This document shows positions 25,223 to 35,850 of a DNA stretch of 64,000 nucleotides, piece after piece. A model generated the notes under the pieces. It worked only from the letters and a program-made list of their open reading frames with translations, ran no database searches and had not been told where the DNA came from. Positions within the stretch are counted from its first letter, which is position 1. Each line of letters starts with the position of its first letter. Both the position numbers and the translations under genes were made by a program. Source of the DNA: Enchytraeus crypticus (Eukaryota > Annelida > Clitellata > Enchytraeida > Enchytraeidae); contig CAJHZI010000417.1 of the NCBI GenBank assembly GCA_905160935.1, positions 909,501 through 973,500 on the forward strand, in the 5' to 3' direction.

Positions 25223-28200
25223 AAATAACACGGTTTTTGTAATATTTTATAATTTTAGTTTTTGTAATATTTTATATTTTTGGTTTTTGTAATATTTGCA
25301 GGCAGCTGTTCTAGTTCTCTCATTCTGCAGCAACGGAAGACATCTAGCCTCGTCAGGTAAGCTCCTCTTCCCTGATGATGAGAAATTGTAGTTTAAAATT
25401 ATCTGACGTTGATATGCGATTAATCAAGAATAAAGCAGGATCTCGAAATGCTGCACTGCTGAGTCTGATATACAAAATTGCCCGGTAGAAAAAAGTTAAA
25501 ATTTACTGTACGATGTCTTATTATACTATGTTGGTAAGATATTCGACAGCGGATCAGTATGTGCGAGGTTCAAATCCTGGGCTCGCCTGTTACTGACATC
25601 ACTTTCGAGTGAGGAAACTGTCGTTAACATTGGTTATACCAGCTTTATACTAGTATTGCTCTCATAAAAACGCATTTCAAATGGGATCTGAATTGTGTAA
25701 TTCTGGATTCAGACTGGAGTAACTTGACTGTATGTTTAACTCGTGCGACCCAATCTTACTGAGATCTAGGATCTGTAATGTTTAAAGAGCTTTCTTTCTT
25801 TGTGAGCAAAGGGCGTAATGTTTTTGATAAATTCTAATGTTCATTACATGTTGTCTCCAGAACACATACTACATCTTTTACGTCAAATTTTCAACTTTTA
25901 ATGTTGTACTTTATTTTCATTAGTTAAGCAAGTCGATGCTGTTTTCTTTTCTTGAGGACCCCTAACACATTTCTACTGTGAAATTTGTTAATATGCTACC
26001 GGTTTATTTTGGTCGCTTTCTTTTGTATCGGTCGCAGTCTGTTTCTGCGATACCTAAGATGTCCTTAGATATGGGACAATAACAGTAGGCCTACAACCTT
26101 AAATATGGGTCAATAACAGTAGGCTTACAACGACATACACTGAAATAGTAAACTACTGTTGGAGATATACGTCATCTTGCAAGTATATAGACTATTTTCA
26201 GTGTAGATGAGCTGATTATATGCATTATGCATTGTATAATAGGAATATGCTAGATACCTTGATGATATCGACAAGTCCCTGACAATGCCTTATGGCGAGG
26301 AACCGGACGTTAAATTCTTATTGATTATTGATTGCTATTGATCGAGATCTACTTATTCCGATCCTAACTAAACTGGGATTCCAATGAATATGATGATGCT
26401 AGATGTTGTGATGAATGTGCAGGTGCTGATAAGCTGATCATACTGTGGGACATATCTGTGGGGGAGATGTTGTCGGTGTTAACTGGTCACACAGACACTG
26501 TCTACTCTCTGGCATTCAGTCGAGATCTCACTATACTAGCGTCAGGTATCTAAAGCTGTTTACTAGTGTATATCTTTCTCTCTCTGTCTTAGTGCACTGC
26601 CTACTGATTCTTTAAATCATGTAACATACCTAATCTCGGCCTGCCTCTGTCTCTTTTTTATACTAGTGTATCTCTCTCTCTCTCTCTTAGTGCACTGCCT
26701 ACTGGCAGGTCCATGGTATATAACGCTTCCACTCTGCTCTGTCTTCCGCCTTCCTCTTCATTTCCACATATGAGTGGGTCTTTAAATCATCTAACATACC
26801 TAATCTCGGCCTGCCCCTGCCTCTTTTTCCTTCCATTCTACCTTCTATGACCTCTTTTAATAGACCTTCCCCCCTTAGAATGTGTCATATCCAACTCTTC
26901 TTCCTATTTCTTAATACATTTATCAACTGTCTATCTGTGCCAACTCTCTCTAGAACTTCCTCATTTGTAGCCTTTTGCGTCCAACTAATCCTCTCCATTC
27001 TTCTCCAAATCCACATTTCCAATGTCTCCAGTTTCCTAATATCTTCCTTCCTGAGGTCCATGTTTCACATCCAAATAATAGCAGGGTCCAAACCAAAGTT
27101 TTCACTATCTTTATCTTTGTATCTTTCTTCAGACTTTTTGACTAGTGTATAATACTAGTATATATATATACTACTATAAATTTGTTGCAGTATATATACT
27201 ACGACAATATTATTAATTAGTATATATTTTAATTATGTTCCCCGTGTTGAGTCCGGGTGTAGTTGGAACCACTGCAGAATAGAGCAACCGCAAACAAGCT
27301 GCCCCGTACACATAAGAGGCGACTAAGGTAGGAGCTGTGGAAGGTAGAGGGTACCCACCTCACCATGAATTTTTTCCCCAGGATTAATTGGTAGTTAATT
27401 CATTATAGAAACGGGAAACACCTTAGAAGCCATATTATTCACAAGCCATTAAATTATCTATGACTGCATATTGTTATTTTTAGTTAAACTAACTTTAATA
27501 TTTGATTTTACTTTTGTGGAGTTTAGTATTGCTAGCTATAGCCTACACTAACTGTAGACAACAAAATGGAAAAACACAGAGCCTTCTGTTAAGGAATAAA
27601 CTTGTTGATCGATGGAGTGCTTCATGTAACGTGACAGTATACTAAGTAGGAATATATACCTTGGACCTACCACTTGGCAGAACAGTAGACGCATTGCTAG
27701 TCTACTGACATGCATAGATAAATAGGTTGATTTCATTGATGAATTGATTGATGGATTAATTGATTGATTGATTGATGGATTGATTGTTGGATTGATTAAT
27801 GGATTAATTGATTGATTGATGGATTGATTGATTGATTGAGTGATTGATTGATTGATGGATTGATTTATGTAATGGATTGAGCAGGTGGTGTGGATAACGT
27901 GGTGAAGCTGTGGGACGTTGGTCAGCTGTTGTCTGAGGCAGACTCGTCCACTGACTCGGCTCTCAACCCGTCCACTGCTAACTCTACTCCTGGGTAAGCT
28001 CTCTTCTCTCAAATCTTACTTCAGATTGAAATTTGACGTATAGTTACACACATGACATACCGCATTGCTACATAGTTTCCTTTCTTAGTTACTATATGTG
28101 TAGTTTTCGTTATTTCCTCCATTTCCTCTCCATGGTCATTAGTAATCGTTGCCTTTTGTTGGCGCTCCAATAGCAGCCGGCGCGGATTTAAGAATAACCT

Positions 28201-28717
28201 CCAACACGCTGGGGATTATTTTCATTTAAAGCTGTCGACACTCGGTCTTCCAAAGTGGTCGCCCACAATTTACTAACCGCGTGCAACGTGGCTTTACTTT
28301 GTTCAAATGACGCGAAGCTTAACTGAGTGCGCTAAATCCCCTCCCCATGATAAGGATTGCATGTGGCTCAGATTAGCGGACCAGATAAGCAGAAAATCAG
28401 CCGTTGATATCCCAGCTATATCTTCTTTGATATAATCAGTTGTGGTGCAGAATAGGCTTTGAACTCAACTGTTATTCTTATTATTCTTTTTCTTGTTCTT
28501 TATACATTTTATCCTCTGCCTTTGCTTATTTAACTTTAGGTGTTATTTGGTTGTATTATTTACTCATTGTTGTTGTTGATTCAGCATCGGTGGCTGTGTC
28601 AAGGAGTTGGACTCATATCGAACAAAGTCTACATCTGTGCTTTGTCTACACTTTACGCGGCGCAATCTAATCCTGGCATCTGGCTCATTTACTTGTCCTA
28701 ACACGTCTCAAACCTAG
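8485..28717 (+). CDS. TAF5: TFIID subunit TAF5 (LisH, NTD2, WD40 propeller)
   Basis: TAF5 is a scaffold of TFIID and, in animals, related to the SAGA subunit; it acts in the nucleus in promoter recognition and complex assembly. Coding exons: 8485-8697, 10535-10692, 11321-11411, 12411-12489, 13419-13542, 14305-14423, 15263-15340, 16212-16339, 16847-16938, 18128-18247, 19384-19529, 20422-20559, 22026-22107, 23622-23733, 24707-24820, 25302-25356, 26423-26545, 27885-27993, 28585-28717. All are bounded by AG/GT and all phases match, giving 2214 nt and 737 residues (human about 800). Domains: LisH about 52-85 (TLMAVLAFLKKNNFK); NTD2 helices about 135-275; a linker with acidic Q/N-rich (DEEDQQQQQSAGNNNED) and basic (KKSRKDPMLTKKSKNDP) parts; LPSICFYTF before the WD40 repeats at about 400-735, with RVWSL, RLWSL, RLWCM, RLWDL, ILWDI and KLWDV blade ends. 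The last exon codes HFTRRNLILASGSF and TAG. First ATG chosen because stops lie upstream. Exons 6 and 14 have partial tandem copies beside them. Confidence 0.95.
9025..9145 (-). mobile_element. SINE-A copy in TAF5 intron 1
   Basis: Read on the minus strand it has CTGGAGCCAGTGGCGAAGTC (A-box region), B box GGTTCAAATCC, and tail blocks GACATCGCTTTC and AAACTGACATTAACC. Further copies in TAF5: 13605-13695, 14610-14735 (minus), 15465-15600, 16715-16810, 20290-20365 (3' part), 20915-21040 (minus), 21250-21310 (3' part), 25520-25660. Confidence 0.75.
9925..10395. repeat. 20-bp minisatellite with AGCAGCTG core
   Basis: About 23 units of GAGCAGCTGCGTGTGTGACA with C/T variation at one position, in TAF5 intron 1 and ending about 140 bases before exon 2. 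Each unit holds a CAGCTG E-box-like palindrome. It creates long open frames on the minus strand that are artefacts of the 20-base period. Confidence 0.95.
12155..12235. repeat. (GAT)n microsatellite
   Basis: Near-perfect TGA/GAT trinucleotide tract in TAF5 intron 3. Confidence 0.95.
13715..13965 (+). pseudogene. LINE reverse transcriptase C-terminal fragment
   Basis: Codes, with frame breaks, RKKRWIGHILRGEGLLKEVI, EGRMEGK, then MKRKAEDRV, the C-terminal end of a non-LTR retrotransposon ORF. Same family as 26585-27155. Sits in TAF5 intron 5. Confidence 0.7.
14225..14260 (+). repeat. Decayed copy of TAF5 exon 6 start
   Basis: TTGATTGAAGGAGTAGCTGG then TACACAGTG repeats the real acceptor region 14291-14323 (TTGATTGATTACAGGAGCAG, CCGGTACACAGTG) about 66 bases upstream. 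The AG dinucleotide survives. Confidence 0.7.
14825..14965 (-). mobile_element. SINE-D copies with GAT-repeat tails
   Basis: The core (minus-strand CCCAGTTTAACTAGGGTCGG) and a (GAT)n end occur at 14825-14915; a second tail piece at 14925-14965 repeats AACTGGGATTCAAGGGAA. A longer copy is at 16965-17300. Confidence 0.6.
15608..15682. repeat. (GA)n then (GTGA)n microsatellite
   Basis: Compound tract just downstream of a SINE-A copy in TAF5 intron 7. Confidence 0.95.
16025..16208. repeat. (TTGATTGA)n tract abutting TAF5 exon 8
   Basis: Tetranucleotide TGAT/TTGA repeats run to within a few bases of the acceptor at 16211. See the finding on such tracts before acceptors. Confidence 0.9.
16965..17300. 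mobile_element. SINE-D pair in TAF5 intron 9
   Basis: One copy begins with a (CATCAT)n tract, then CCTAGTTTAACCAGGGTCGG at 16965-17040. A second, on the opposite strand, runs 17065-17300: GTGTTGTGTCCGGGTCTTTT, GGTGACTGCACGTGTCG, AGAAAGGGCATTCGGTTGGT, GACCCTGGTTAAACTGGGAT and a (GAT)n tail. Confidence 0.65.
17845..18015 (-). repeat. Interspersed repeat G copy
   Basis: Minus-strand copy of the unit at 7645-7820, here ending in an (ATT)n tract on the plus strand. Lies about 110 bases before TAF5 exon 10. Confidence 0.65.
19530..19765. repeat. 33-bp minisatellite of DR1-like motifs
   Basis: Starts at the exon 11 donor of TAF5. Seven units of TGACCTCTGACCTCATGTCC plus CTGACTGTGTCGTA. The 13-mers at 19576, 19609 and 19706 read on the minus strand as AGGTCAGAGGTCA (twice) and AGGTCAAAGGTCA, direct repeats of AGGTCA with one-base spacing. 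Units at 19543, 19642, 19673 and 19739 have one altered half-site. Confidence 0.9.
20630..20830 (-). mobile_element. LINE 3'-end fragment
   Basis: Minus-strand relative of the terminal part of 26585-27155 (plus strand: GTGCACTGCCTACTGACAGG, TCCATGGTATATAACGCC), in TAF5 intron 12. Confidence 0.6.
21836..21945. repeat. 20-bp tandem repeat, five units
   Basis: TTAATCATCATAATCTGTTC repeated five times with almost no change, in TAF5 intron 12. Confidence 0.95.
23342..23395 (+). pseudogene. TAF5 exon 14 5'-end copy 1
   Basis: 54 bases nearly identical to the start of the true exon (23622 on). It codes PYGQYFASAGADRTARL and keeps a CATAG acceptor. The base after CTCTG is A, so there is no GT donor at the homologous point. 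Confidence 0.85.
23484..23537 (+). pseudogene. TAF5 exon 14 5'-end copy 2, possible cassette
   Basis: 54 bases coding PYGQYFASAGADRTARL with a CATAG acceptor. CTCTG is followed by GTGCAT, a weak GT donor. If used, the cassette is 18 codons and keeps frame with both neighbours (phases 2 and 2). Confidence 0.75.
25163..25221. repeat. (CT)n microsatellite
   Basis: Pure CT dinucleotide tract in TAF5 intron 15, about 80 bases before exon 16. The same intron end also has three TTTTTGTAATATTT repeats. Confidence 0.95.
26585..27155 (-). pseudogene. LINE reverse transcriptase C-terminal part, best copy
   Basis: The minus strand from about 27130 reads [86 protein letters not shown], then PWTCQ near the end. 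This is the thumb and C-terminal end of a non-LTR retrotransposon polymerase, with stops. A short duplicate of its 3' end sits at 26585-26680. Other fragments: 725-895 (minus), 13715-13965 (plus), 20630-20830 (minus), 43060-43315 (plus), 56920-57100 (plus), 60670-60885 (minus), 63160-63275 (minus). In TAF5 intron 17. Confidence 0.8.
27720..27882. repeat. (TTGATTGA)n tract abutting TAF5 exon 18
   Basis: TTGATTGA/TGGATTGA repeats run up to GAGCAG, the acceptor of exon 18. Confidence 0.9.
28085..28390 (-). mobile_element. 5S-rRNA-derived SINE copy
   Basis: Minus-strand copy of the element described at 40070-40300 (plus strand: CCATGGTCATTAGTAATCGT, GGCGCTCCAATAGCAGCCGG, GGTCTTCCAAAGTGGTCGCC, ACTTTGTTCAAATGACGC). 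In TAF5 intron 18. Confidence 0.65.
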
Positions 28718-28892
28718 CCCCCATAGCAGCATTACGCTTAGATGTCGGATCGTCTGCAAAGATATCTGGCACTTTAGTAGAATTTAGTGAACTAAATTTG
28801 GTTCATGGTTGACTCATTGATTCGATCATCATAGAACTACGTTAATATGTACCCTGACATCATCCCTGGATGAGGATACGGAAGCTGAACCT

Positions 28893-28923
<31 letters not shown>

Positions 28924-30134
28924 TATTATGTAAAATCTGAAAGTTTGAGACTTCATTCGTTTGAAAGCTGCTTTATGCTTAGTGGTAGACACAGTCTATG
29001 AACATAAGAATATTTAGTACAATAAGCAAGTCAAATGTTAGTTGTGTTAGTACAGTATTGTTCTGCATACATACATGTATGTCAATATTATTCAGTATTT
29101 GATGTATGAGTAGATTCAAGACCTTTAATTTATTATTTAACCAGCCTTTCAGCATTAGATGCGTCAATTGATCAATTGTTATCAAATCATTCATTTTGTT
29201 AATTATTTTAATAAATAGGTACGTTATTTTTATGTAAAATGTCTCAAATTGGGGATTCATATGACGTAGGACGGAGAGGGTTTGAGACAGTCTATTCGTA
29301 TCCCCACCCTAGTTTAACTGGGATTCAAGGGAAGATGATGATGATGATGATGATAGGTACTTTATTTTTAGCGTGTTTGAAATTAGACGGGCCTCTGCGC
29401 TGGTATTGTATAACGGGGCATAAATCTGAACAAATGGACTCCTTGAAAATAAGTAAGGCCTATATTGCTTGGTAGGCATCTACTATCTACTGCAGTCTGC
29501 TTGTTAATAAATACATTCAGTTCCCATTTTGACTGTTGCACATTTATTTATCTTGTAACTATAGATAATGTTATAGTAATAAAATGATATTTTGTATTAA
29601 CTTTTAGTGATGTTTCTGTAATGTTCCAATTGATCATAAATAAGAACAAATGTATGTTACATTTTACAAATAAACATAACTAGAGACCTCCTCCACCTAG
29701 AAGAGTAAATTTACTCATAGACTATAACACTAAATATAAATATCACGCTGTTGTGTCAAAGTTGTATCAGAACACTCGATACCACAATTTCCATCCTATT
29801 TAGATAGTTTAGCTATTTTATGTAGCCAAAATTGTACGAGTAAATATTTACACGCTGAAGAGATAATGTCATGCACGCTCCGTTAGAAAATAGGCCTAAG
29901 AGAGAAATGTAAACGTTCAAGGGGGTGTATTTTCTGGGGGTCGACCCCCTTTGACCCTCCTTCTTTAGTTCTAATCTCCCCCGAATAATAAAACCGTGAT
30001 GATCCCCTATGGAAAGCCTTTGACCCCCAAACTGACCCCACTTGCATACATTTAACAAATACAACCCTGTACGTGCACATGATAAATGTCTTCAAATAAA
30101 TTTTAATTAAAATATTTCAAATTAATTTTAATTG

Positions 30135-30315
30135 AACCCTCGTGGGTTCGAGTCCCAGCCGCGCTGGTCTGAGAGTAAAATTTCGGATATTCACTGGACT
30201 GGTTACCCGGATAATGGTCTAAATTGCTAACGGTTTAAACATGTGGTACTAAAAAGTGATAGTTACCACCATAGTTGATCATTTCACTTTAATGCGTGTT
30301 TACTTTTTACTTCAA
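30135..30315 (+). mobile_element. SINE-B, 5'-truncated
   Basis: Begins at the B box (GTGGGTTCGAGTCCCAG) and continues with CTGAGAGTAAAATTTCGGAT and CACTTTAATGCGTG. The A-box half is missing. Confidence 0.7.
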
Positions 30316-30439
30316 GATCACTCTTTCTAGTGAGAACACCTCGTCGATTTACAAGTTCCCAGCACAATCCTCATATCTCCACGATTTCCCGATGTTGACT
30401 ATAGTTTGGGAAAATCGTATTATTAATTGTATTATTGTA

Positions 30440-30550
30440 TAATAGTGTATTCATTGATAGCGTATTCACTGATAGTGTATTCACTGCTAGCGTATTCAAT
30501 CATAGTGTATCACTGCTAGCGTATTCACTCAGAGCGTATTTACTTATAGC
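30440..30550. repeat. 15-16-bp tandem repeat
   Basis: About seven drifting units of GTGTATTCACTGATAG/CGTATTCACTGCTAG. Confidence 0.85.
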
Positions 30551-31379
30551 GACCAAAGCTCTGCCAACGCAACAATTGCAAACAATAACTATCATCAGCA
30601 TCTTCCCTGAACTCCAGTTTAACTAGGGTTGGAATTAGGAAATTGTGTAGGAATTTCTGGAGCCTAGGCGCTCACCAACCGAATGCCCTGCAGACCTCGG
30701 TTTTGTAAGCAATAATATTTGTAAAAATAATGATAATAAACCCACAATAGATCTGGAAGATGAACAGATTCAAATTCACCTGGATAAACTTTATCGGTTA
30801 AGAGAACGTCCTAGCTTCAAACAATGCCAATTTCAGAATTTTACATAAGATTAAATTTTTACTAAAAATGTTATAACTTTTATAAAATAATACAATAATA
30901 GCAAACAACGCGCAAAATATTTTGCCAATTGCATTTAGCCAAATTAAGAAAATTTATAGAAGCCACATCTTGAGGAAGAAAAATAAAATCTTCCATCAAT
31001 CAAACATAAATTATGTTATGATCTTGATCAACGAGGATAAAAAGTCCAGTTCAAAAGTTGATGTCATGTTTGTCTCAAGAATAAAACATAATGTATTACA
31101 GTCACTTTTGTATTACTAAAGTAAGACTGAATTTAAAGGTTCAGTGAATTACTTTAGTAGATGTGGCTCTATTTAGTTCAGAATAAGTTCTCGCTAGTAA
31201 GATTAGTCAATTTTAAATTATATACATCCCAACACACAGAGTATTGCAGTATAAATTAACTCTGATAATATATTTAATGACAGACGCAACTGTAACTTTA
31301 TATCAAACCCATCCATAATCACGTAACCAAGCTATTATAGAGCCAAAAAGATACAATACAACAAATATACATAATGTAT

Positions 31380-31620
31380 ATTAATGTCTCAATAACGCAG
31401 TGGTTAGAGGCGTCAGGTAACGTCATGAAGTTTTCAATGACAGATCCAGTGGTGAATCCCGGCAGCGCAGATCTAAGAGTAAAATCTCGGACATACACAG
31501 GACTGCTTGGCTGCACGGAAACTAGACTAAATAGCGTAACGGTTTATAGAAGTGGTATTAATAGTATTGGATATCAATATGGTTGATCATTTCACTATAA
31601 TGTGAGCTATTATATACATG
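31380..31620 (+). mobile_element. SINE-B copy with good A box
   Basis: Starts CTCAATAACGCAGTGGTTAG, a good match to a tRNA A box, then CAGATCCAGTGGTGAATCCC at the B-box position (decayed) and AGTAAAATCTCGGACATACA. The 3' end has GATCATTTCACTATAATG. Confidence 0.7.
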
Positions 31621-32589
31621 AACGCTGCTGGGTTTGATAAAAATATATAACCAGTGACTAGTAAAAATATCGCATCCCACATTTTAGCGTGATTAGTCGG
31701 TGGCATGTGGCAGAGCCGGTTGCAAGTCGGCAAGTCGATCAGTACGCGTTGAGTTCAAATCCAGTCATCCGGTCACTGCCAAGCTTTCGAGACAGTAAAC
31801 TGACGCAGGCTTTAATCTTTAGCTTCTCCATTCGCCACGTAAAATAATACGATCGTTAGAAACTGACGAAAAAGACGAAAGAAATGTTTTCACTTGCGGC
31901 AATTATTGCAACTTACATCTCCGAGAACTCATCATTAAATATTCTCTCACTGAAGCGTCATAGTCTGGTATCAGCACAAGGCGATCTATGCAACTAGGTT
32001 GTACATTAAAAGCCATAAATATCATCACGGATGACAGCGCACTATTATGTGCGATTAAGTTTAACAAAAAGAACAACGATTACTAATAACCATGGAAAGG
32101 AATGGAGGAAATAACGAAAGCTACAAAAACAGAAACTTAAGAAAGGAAACATTGTAAACACATGCGGTATGTCATGTGTGTAACTACACGGAATATTAAA
32201 AAAAAGTCAGGGGCGTCAGTAAACGTCGAAGATGCAGCTTTGCATAAATCTGCTACTAACTGACACTAAATCAAAGTACAAAGGCTTCGAAACACATTTT
32301 ATATGAACAGTTTTCTACACATCAAATGTCCATCAGTTTGGGTGCACGACGTTCACTAAAATTATATCTGACGCATAGAATTGCGTTATTATTAGTCAAT
32401 TGACAGCATCATCATCATCATCTTACCTTGAATCCCAGTTTAACTAGGGTCGGGATACGAATAGACCTTCTACATTCCTCTCTGTCCTATACAATAGCAT
32501 CAGTCAATCCCCCATAACCTCTTCTATTCATTTTATACAATTTTGTAGTAATTTCTGGAGCCTAGGCGCTCACCAGCCGAATGCCCTTT

Positions 32590-32735
32590 GCGGCTGGAGC
32601 CAGTGACGAAGTCGGTAAGATACTCGACGGCGAATCAGTATGTGCGGGTTCAAATCCTGGGCTCGCCCGTCACTGACATTGCTTTCGAGTGAGGATACTG
32701 ACGTTAACCTTAGCTTTACCAACTTTTTGCTTTTA
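32590..32735 (+). mobile_element. tRNA-derived SINE-A, reference copy
   Basis: GGCTGGAGCCAGTGACGAAG, then TCGGTAAGATACTCGACGG, B box GGTTCAAATCC, then GGGCTCGCCCGTCACTGACA, TTGCTTTCGAGTGAGG and ACGTTAACCTTAGCTTTACC. Better-kept copies read TGGCGAAGTCGG, a perfect A box (TRGCNNAGYNGG), about 35 bases before the B box. Such a Pol III promoter plus a fixed non-tRNA tail in about 20 copies on both strands defines a tRNA-derived SINE. Copies outside the introns of TAF5: 1650-1775, 31690-31825, 34085-34230, 43830-43955, 44375-44470 (minus), 45580-45700 (minus), 50560-50630, 50755-50805, 51265-51600 (minus, split), 58480-58605 (minus), 63300-63395 (decayed). Confidence 0.8.
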
Positions 32736-33359
32736 TCAATTAGGACCCGTGGAAGGTTAGACATTATAGTTAAGTTATCTACCAGTTGACGCTATACATA
32801 GCGATGAAATGATTATCTTAAAGAGAGCAGAACAACGCAATGAGGAACCTGCAGAATAAATAGTCTCTTACCAGTCATAAAATAGTTAGCCTACCCGACG
32901 TAGCATTCACAAACAACATCCTTACACTAGAACAGGATGAATGATGAAGATACAAAACAGTTGATGTGGCTTGGGAGTATTCAACAGTTGAGTGAGTAAA
33001 TCAATGAATCAATCAATCAATGAGAATTTAACGTCCGATCGTTCACCCAAAGAAGATGATATCAGGAAGGATTTAAAGAGAGTTACGTTCACAGTTACGT
33101 TATTTATAATCGAGCATCGTAGCAGTGCATCAATACGATCAGGTAGAGGAGCTTTGACGCAGGTTTAATTTTAGTATCAATATGTAACAAATTACAGAAG
33201 TTTTACTAGACAAGTAGACAAACAATAAACAGCAAACAAGCCTACAACAGCGCAATTAGCATGTTACACATAGAGCAAAAGAAATGCAGCAATAGATCTG
33301 CGGTACACAGCTTAGTTACGTTATACGTAACAAGAGCACATTATCGCGCAGATTGAAAA

Positions 33360-33815
33360 ATAGCAGCTGCATACACAGCAGCTGAATATACAGCAGCTGA
33401 GTATACAGCAGCTGAATATACAGCAGATGGATATATCTATAGCAGCTTAGTAGCTGAATATACAGCAGCTGAATATACAGCAGCTGAATATACAGCAGAT
33501 GGATATATCTATAGCAGCTTAGTATACCATAGTTTAGTATACAGCAGCTGGATATACAGCAGCAGAATATACAGCCGCTGGATATATGGCAGCTGGATAT
33601 ATTGCAGCTGAATATACAGCAGCTGAATATACGACAGCGGGATATATCTATAGCAGAGTATTATACAACAGCTGAATTTACAGAAGCTAAATATACAGCA
33701 GCTGGATATATCTATATAAGCTTAGTATACCACAGTTACATATACAGCAGCTGAATATACAGCAGCTGAATATACAGCAGCTGAATATACAGCACCTGGA
33801 TATATAGCAGCAGCC
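33360..33815. repeat. 15-bp minisatellite with AGCAGCTG core
   Basis: About 30 units of ACAGCAGCTGAATAT, some with GATATATCTATAGCAGCTTA insertions that themselves recur as a higher-order unit. Confidence 0.9.
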
Positions 33816-34499
33816 ACATGAAAAATTAAAACAGTCCCGCAGCTGATTGTCTTTAAAAATCATATGCTTTGTAATCATGTAGTGTACTTCGTGTTAAGAA
33901 AACTGAGCCTATCACCCTTTATATTTGATAGTAACGATAATTCTTTCGGAGTAGAAACACCAAGTAATGACCGTAATGGGTGGCGCATTCCCAACACTGC
34001 ACTTTAGATACAATAACATGCTGAGGATTTCAGTAAGGACGACATGAGAGAAGCAATGACTAGTCAGGCATCTACTTATCTTACGGCTAGAGCCAGTGGA
34101 GAAGACCGTAAGATACTGGATCGCGGATCAGTATGTGCTGGGTTCAAATCCTCGGCTCGCCAGTCACTGACATCGCTTTCGAGTGAGGAAACAAACTGAC
34201 GTTAACCTTAGCTTCTTTACCAGCTTTATCTAAAGTTTAAGCAGTAGACTAGTTATGTTAGAGTATGAATTCACAGAGCGCCTTCTGATTTTGACGTAGC
34301 GTTGCTCCGACGAGGAAAAGAGATAGACGGCCTTACAAATGGAAGCTTTAATTTTCTATTTACCTCTGTCTTAATATATTTAGCCGTAGTACAGAATTTT
34401 TTAGAATGTTTTTTTCAACACAAATTACTATTTAAAAAGTTCAATAACATTAAAACAACAAAAAATAAGCAAATCCATTCAGAAATCCATTTCCAGGCT

Positions 34500-35185
34500 A
34501 ACAGTATCCTGGGAAGACAAATCTACTCTAGTGTAACACACGAGAAGACAAATCTACTCTAGTGTAACACACGAGAAGACAAATCTACTCTAGTGTAACA
34601 CACGAGAAGACAAATCTACTCTAGTGTAACACACGAGAAGACAAATCTACTCTAGTGTAACACACGAGAAGACAAATCTACTCTAGTGTAACACACGAGA
34701 AGACAAATCTACTCTAGGGTAACACACTGGAAGACAAGTCTTATCATGTGTAACACACTGGAAGACAAGTCTTATGTGTAACAACATTGGAAGACAAGTC
34801 CTATCATGTGTAACACACTGGAAGACAAGTCTTATCATGTGTAATACACTGGAAGACAAGTCTTATCATGTGTAACACATTGGAAGACAAGTCTTATCAT
34901 GTGTAACACACTGGAAGACAAGTCTTATCATGTGTAACACATTGGAAGACAAGTCTTATCATGTGTAACACACTGGAAGACAAGTCTTATCATGTGTAAC
35001 ACACTGGAAGACAAGTCTTATCATGTGTAACACACTGGAAGACAAGTCTTATCATGTGTAACACACTGAAAGACAAGTCTTATCATGTGTAACACACTGG
35101 AAGACAAGTCTTATCATGTGTAACACATTGGAAGACAAGTCTTATCAGGTGCAACACACGAGAAGACAAGTCATGTGTAAAAATC
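34500..35185. repeat. Two-phase minisatellite (29-bp then 31-bp units)
   Basis: First about seven units of GAAGACAAATCTACTCTAGT plus GTAACACAC, then about 15 units of GAAGACAAGTCTTATCATGT plus GTAACACACTG. The switch is near 34720. The two units are clearly related, so one arose from the other by change then separate expansion. Confidence 0.95.
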
Positions 35186-35599
35186 TCGTAACATCTTTTA
35201 TTCAACAGAACCATGTTATCATCATCGTCATCATCTTCCCTTGAATCCCAGTTTAACTAGGGTCGGGATACGAATAGACTGTCTCAAATCCTCTGTCCTA
35301 AAACATATCATCAGTCAATCCCATATTTACAACAGAACCTTGTAAATGCAAAATTTTTAAAATTTAAATTGTCACTTATGGGTAAATATGGGTAAATAAA
35401 CTAAAATTGTAAATAAACATAAAATTGTCACTTGGGTAAATAATATATAAATTATATAAGTGGCTCAGACATCTCAAAGAAAGTATATTGAAAGTAAACA
35501 GAGAATCAAGAAAACTGTTCGATGACAAGAATTAGTAAATCACTCCAAGAATAGTCATAATCAATTGCAGCGTGTAGAATAATTGTAGATAATTAATTA

Positions 35600-35850
35600 G
35601 TCAGAGCAAAATTGATGAATTAGACGAACTACTTGCTGAAAGTTGATAAGTTAGATAAATCATTTGCAAGATAAGCGATGAATTAGACACAGTCCTTGCA
35701 GAACGTCGATGAATTAGACGAATTACTTGCAGAACGTCGATAAATTAGACGAATTGCTTGCAGCATGTTGATGAATTAGACAAAGTTCTTGCAGAACGTC
35801 GATGAATAGATGAATTACTTGCAGCATGTTGATGAATTAGATGAATTGGG
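35600..35850 (-). repeat. 31-bp minisatellite spanning the RAB5 stop codon
   Basis: On the minus strand about eight units follow the pattern AATTCATCTAATTCATCAAC plus ATGCTGCAAGT (variants with GACGTTCTGCAAG). The first unit codes the last RAB5 residues SSNSSTCCK and the stop; the others lie in the expected 3' UTR. Confidence 0.85.

Larger units (their letters stand above)
28718..35814. other. Intergenic gap between convergent TAF5 and RAB5
   Basis: No gene found on either strand. It holds SINE-C (28845-28930, ATT tail), SINE-D (29255-29355, 30590-30700, 32405-32590, 35220-35320), SINE-B (30135-30315, 31380-31620), SINE-A (31690-31825, 32590-32735, 34085-34230), a 5S-SINE 3' part (32040-32190) and three minisatellites. 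An odd GC-rich patch with the palindrome GGGGGTCGACCCCC lies near 29936. An AATAAA at 29506 is a possible TAF5 polyadenylation signal, unproven. Confidence 0.6.

Noticed and set aside
29813-30095. Two overlapping minus-strand frames in a GC-rich patch
   Set aside because: No homology recognised, no signal of splice sites, and the patch has palindromic GGGGGTCGACCCCC; kept only as a note in the intergenic entry.
34500-35185. Possible CRISPR-like repeat-spacer array
   Set aside because: Units are contiguous tandem repeats without unique spacers, and the genome is eukaryotic.
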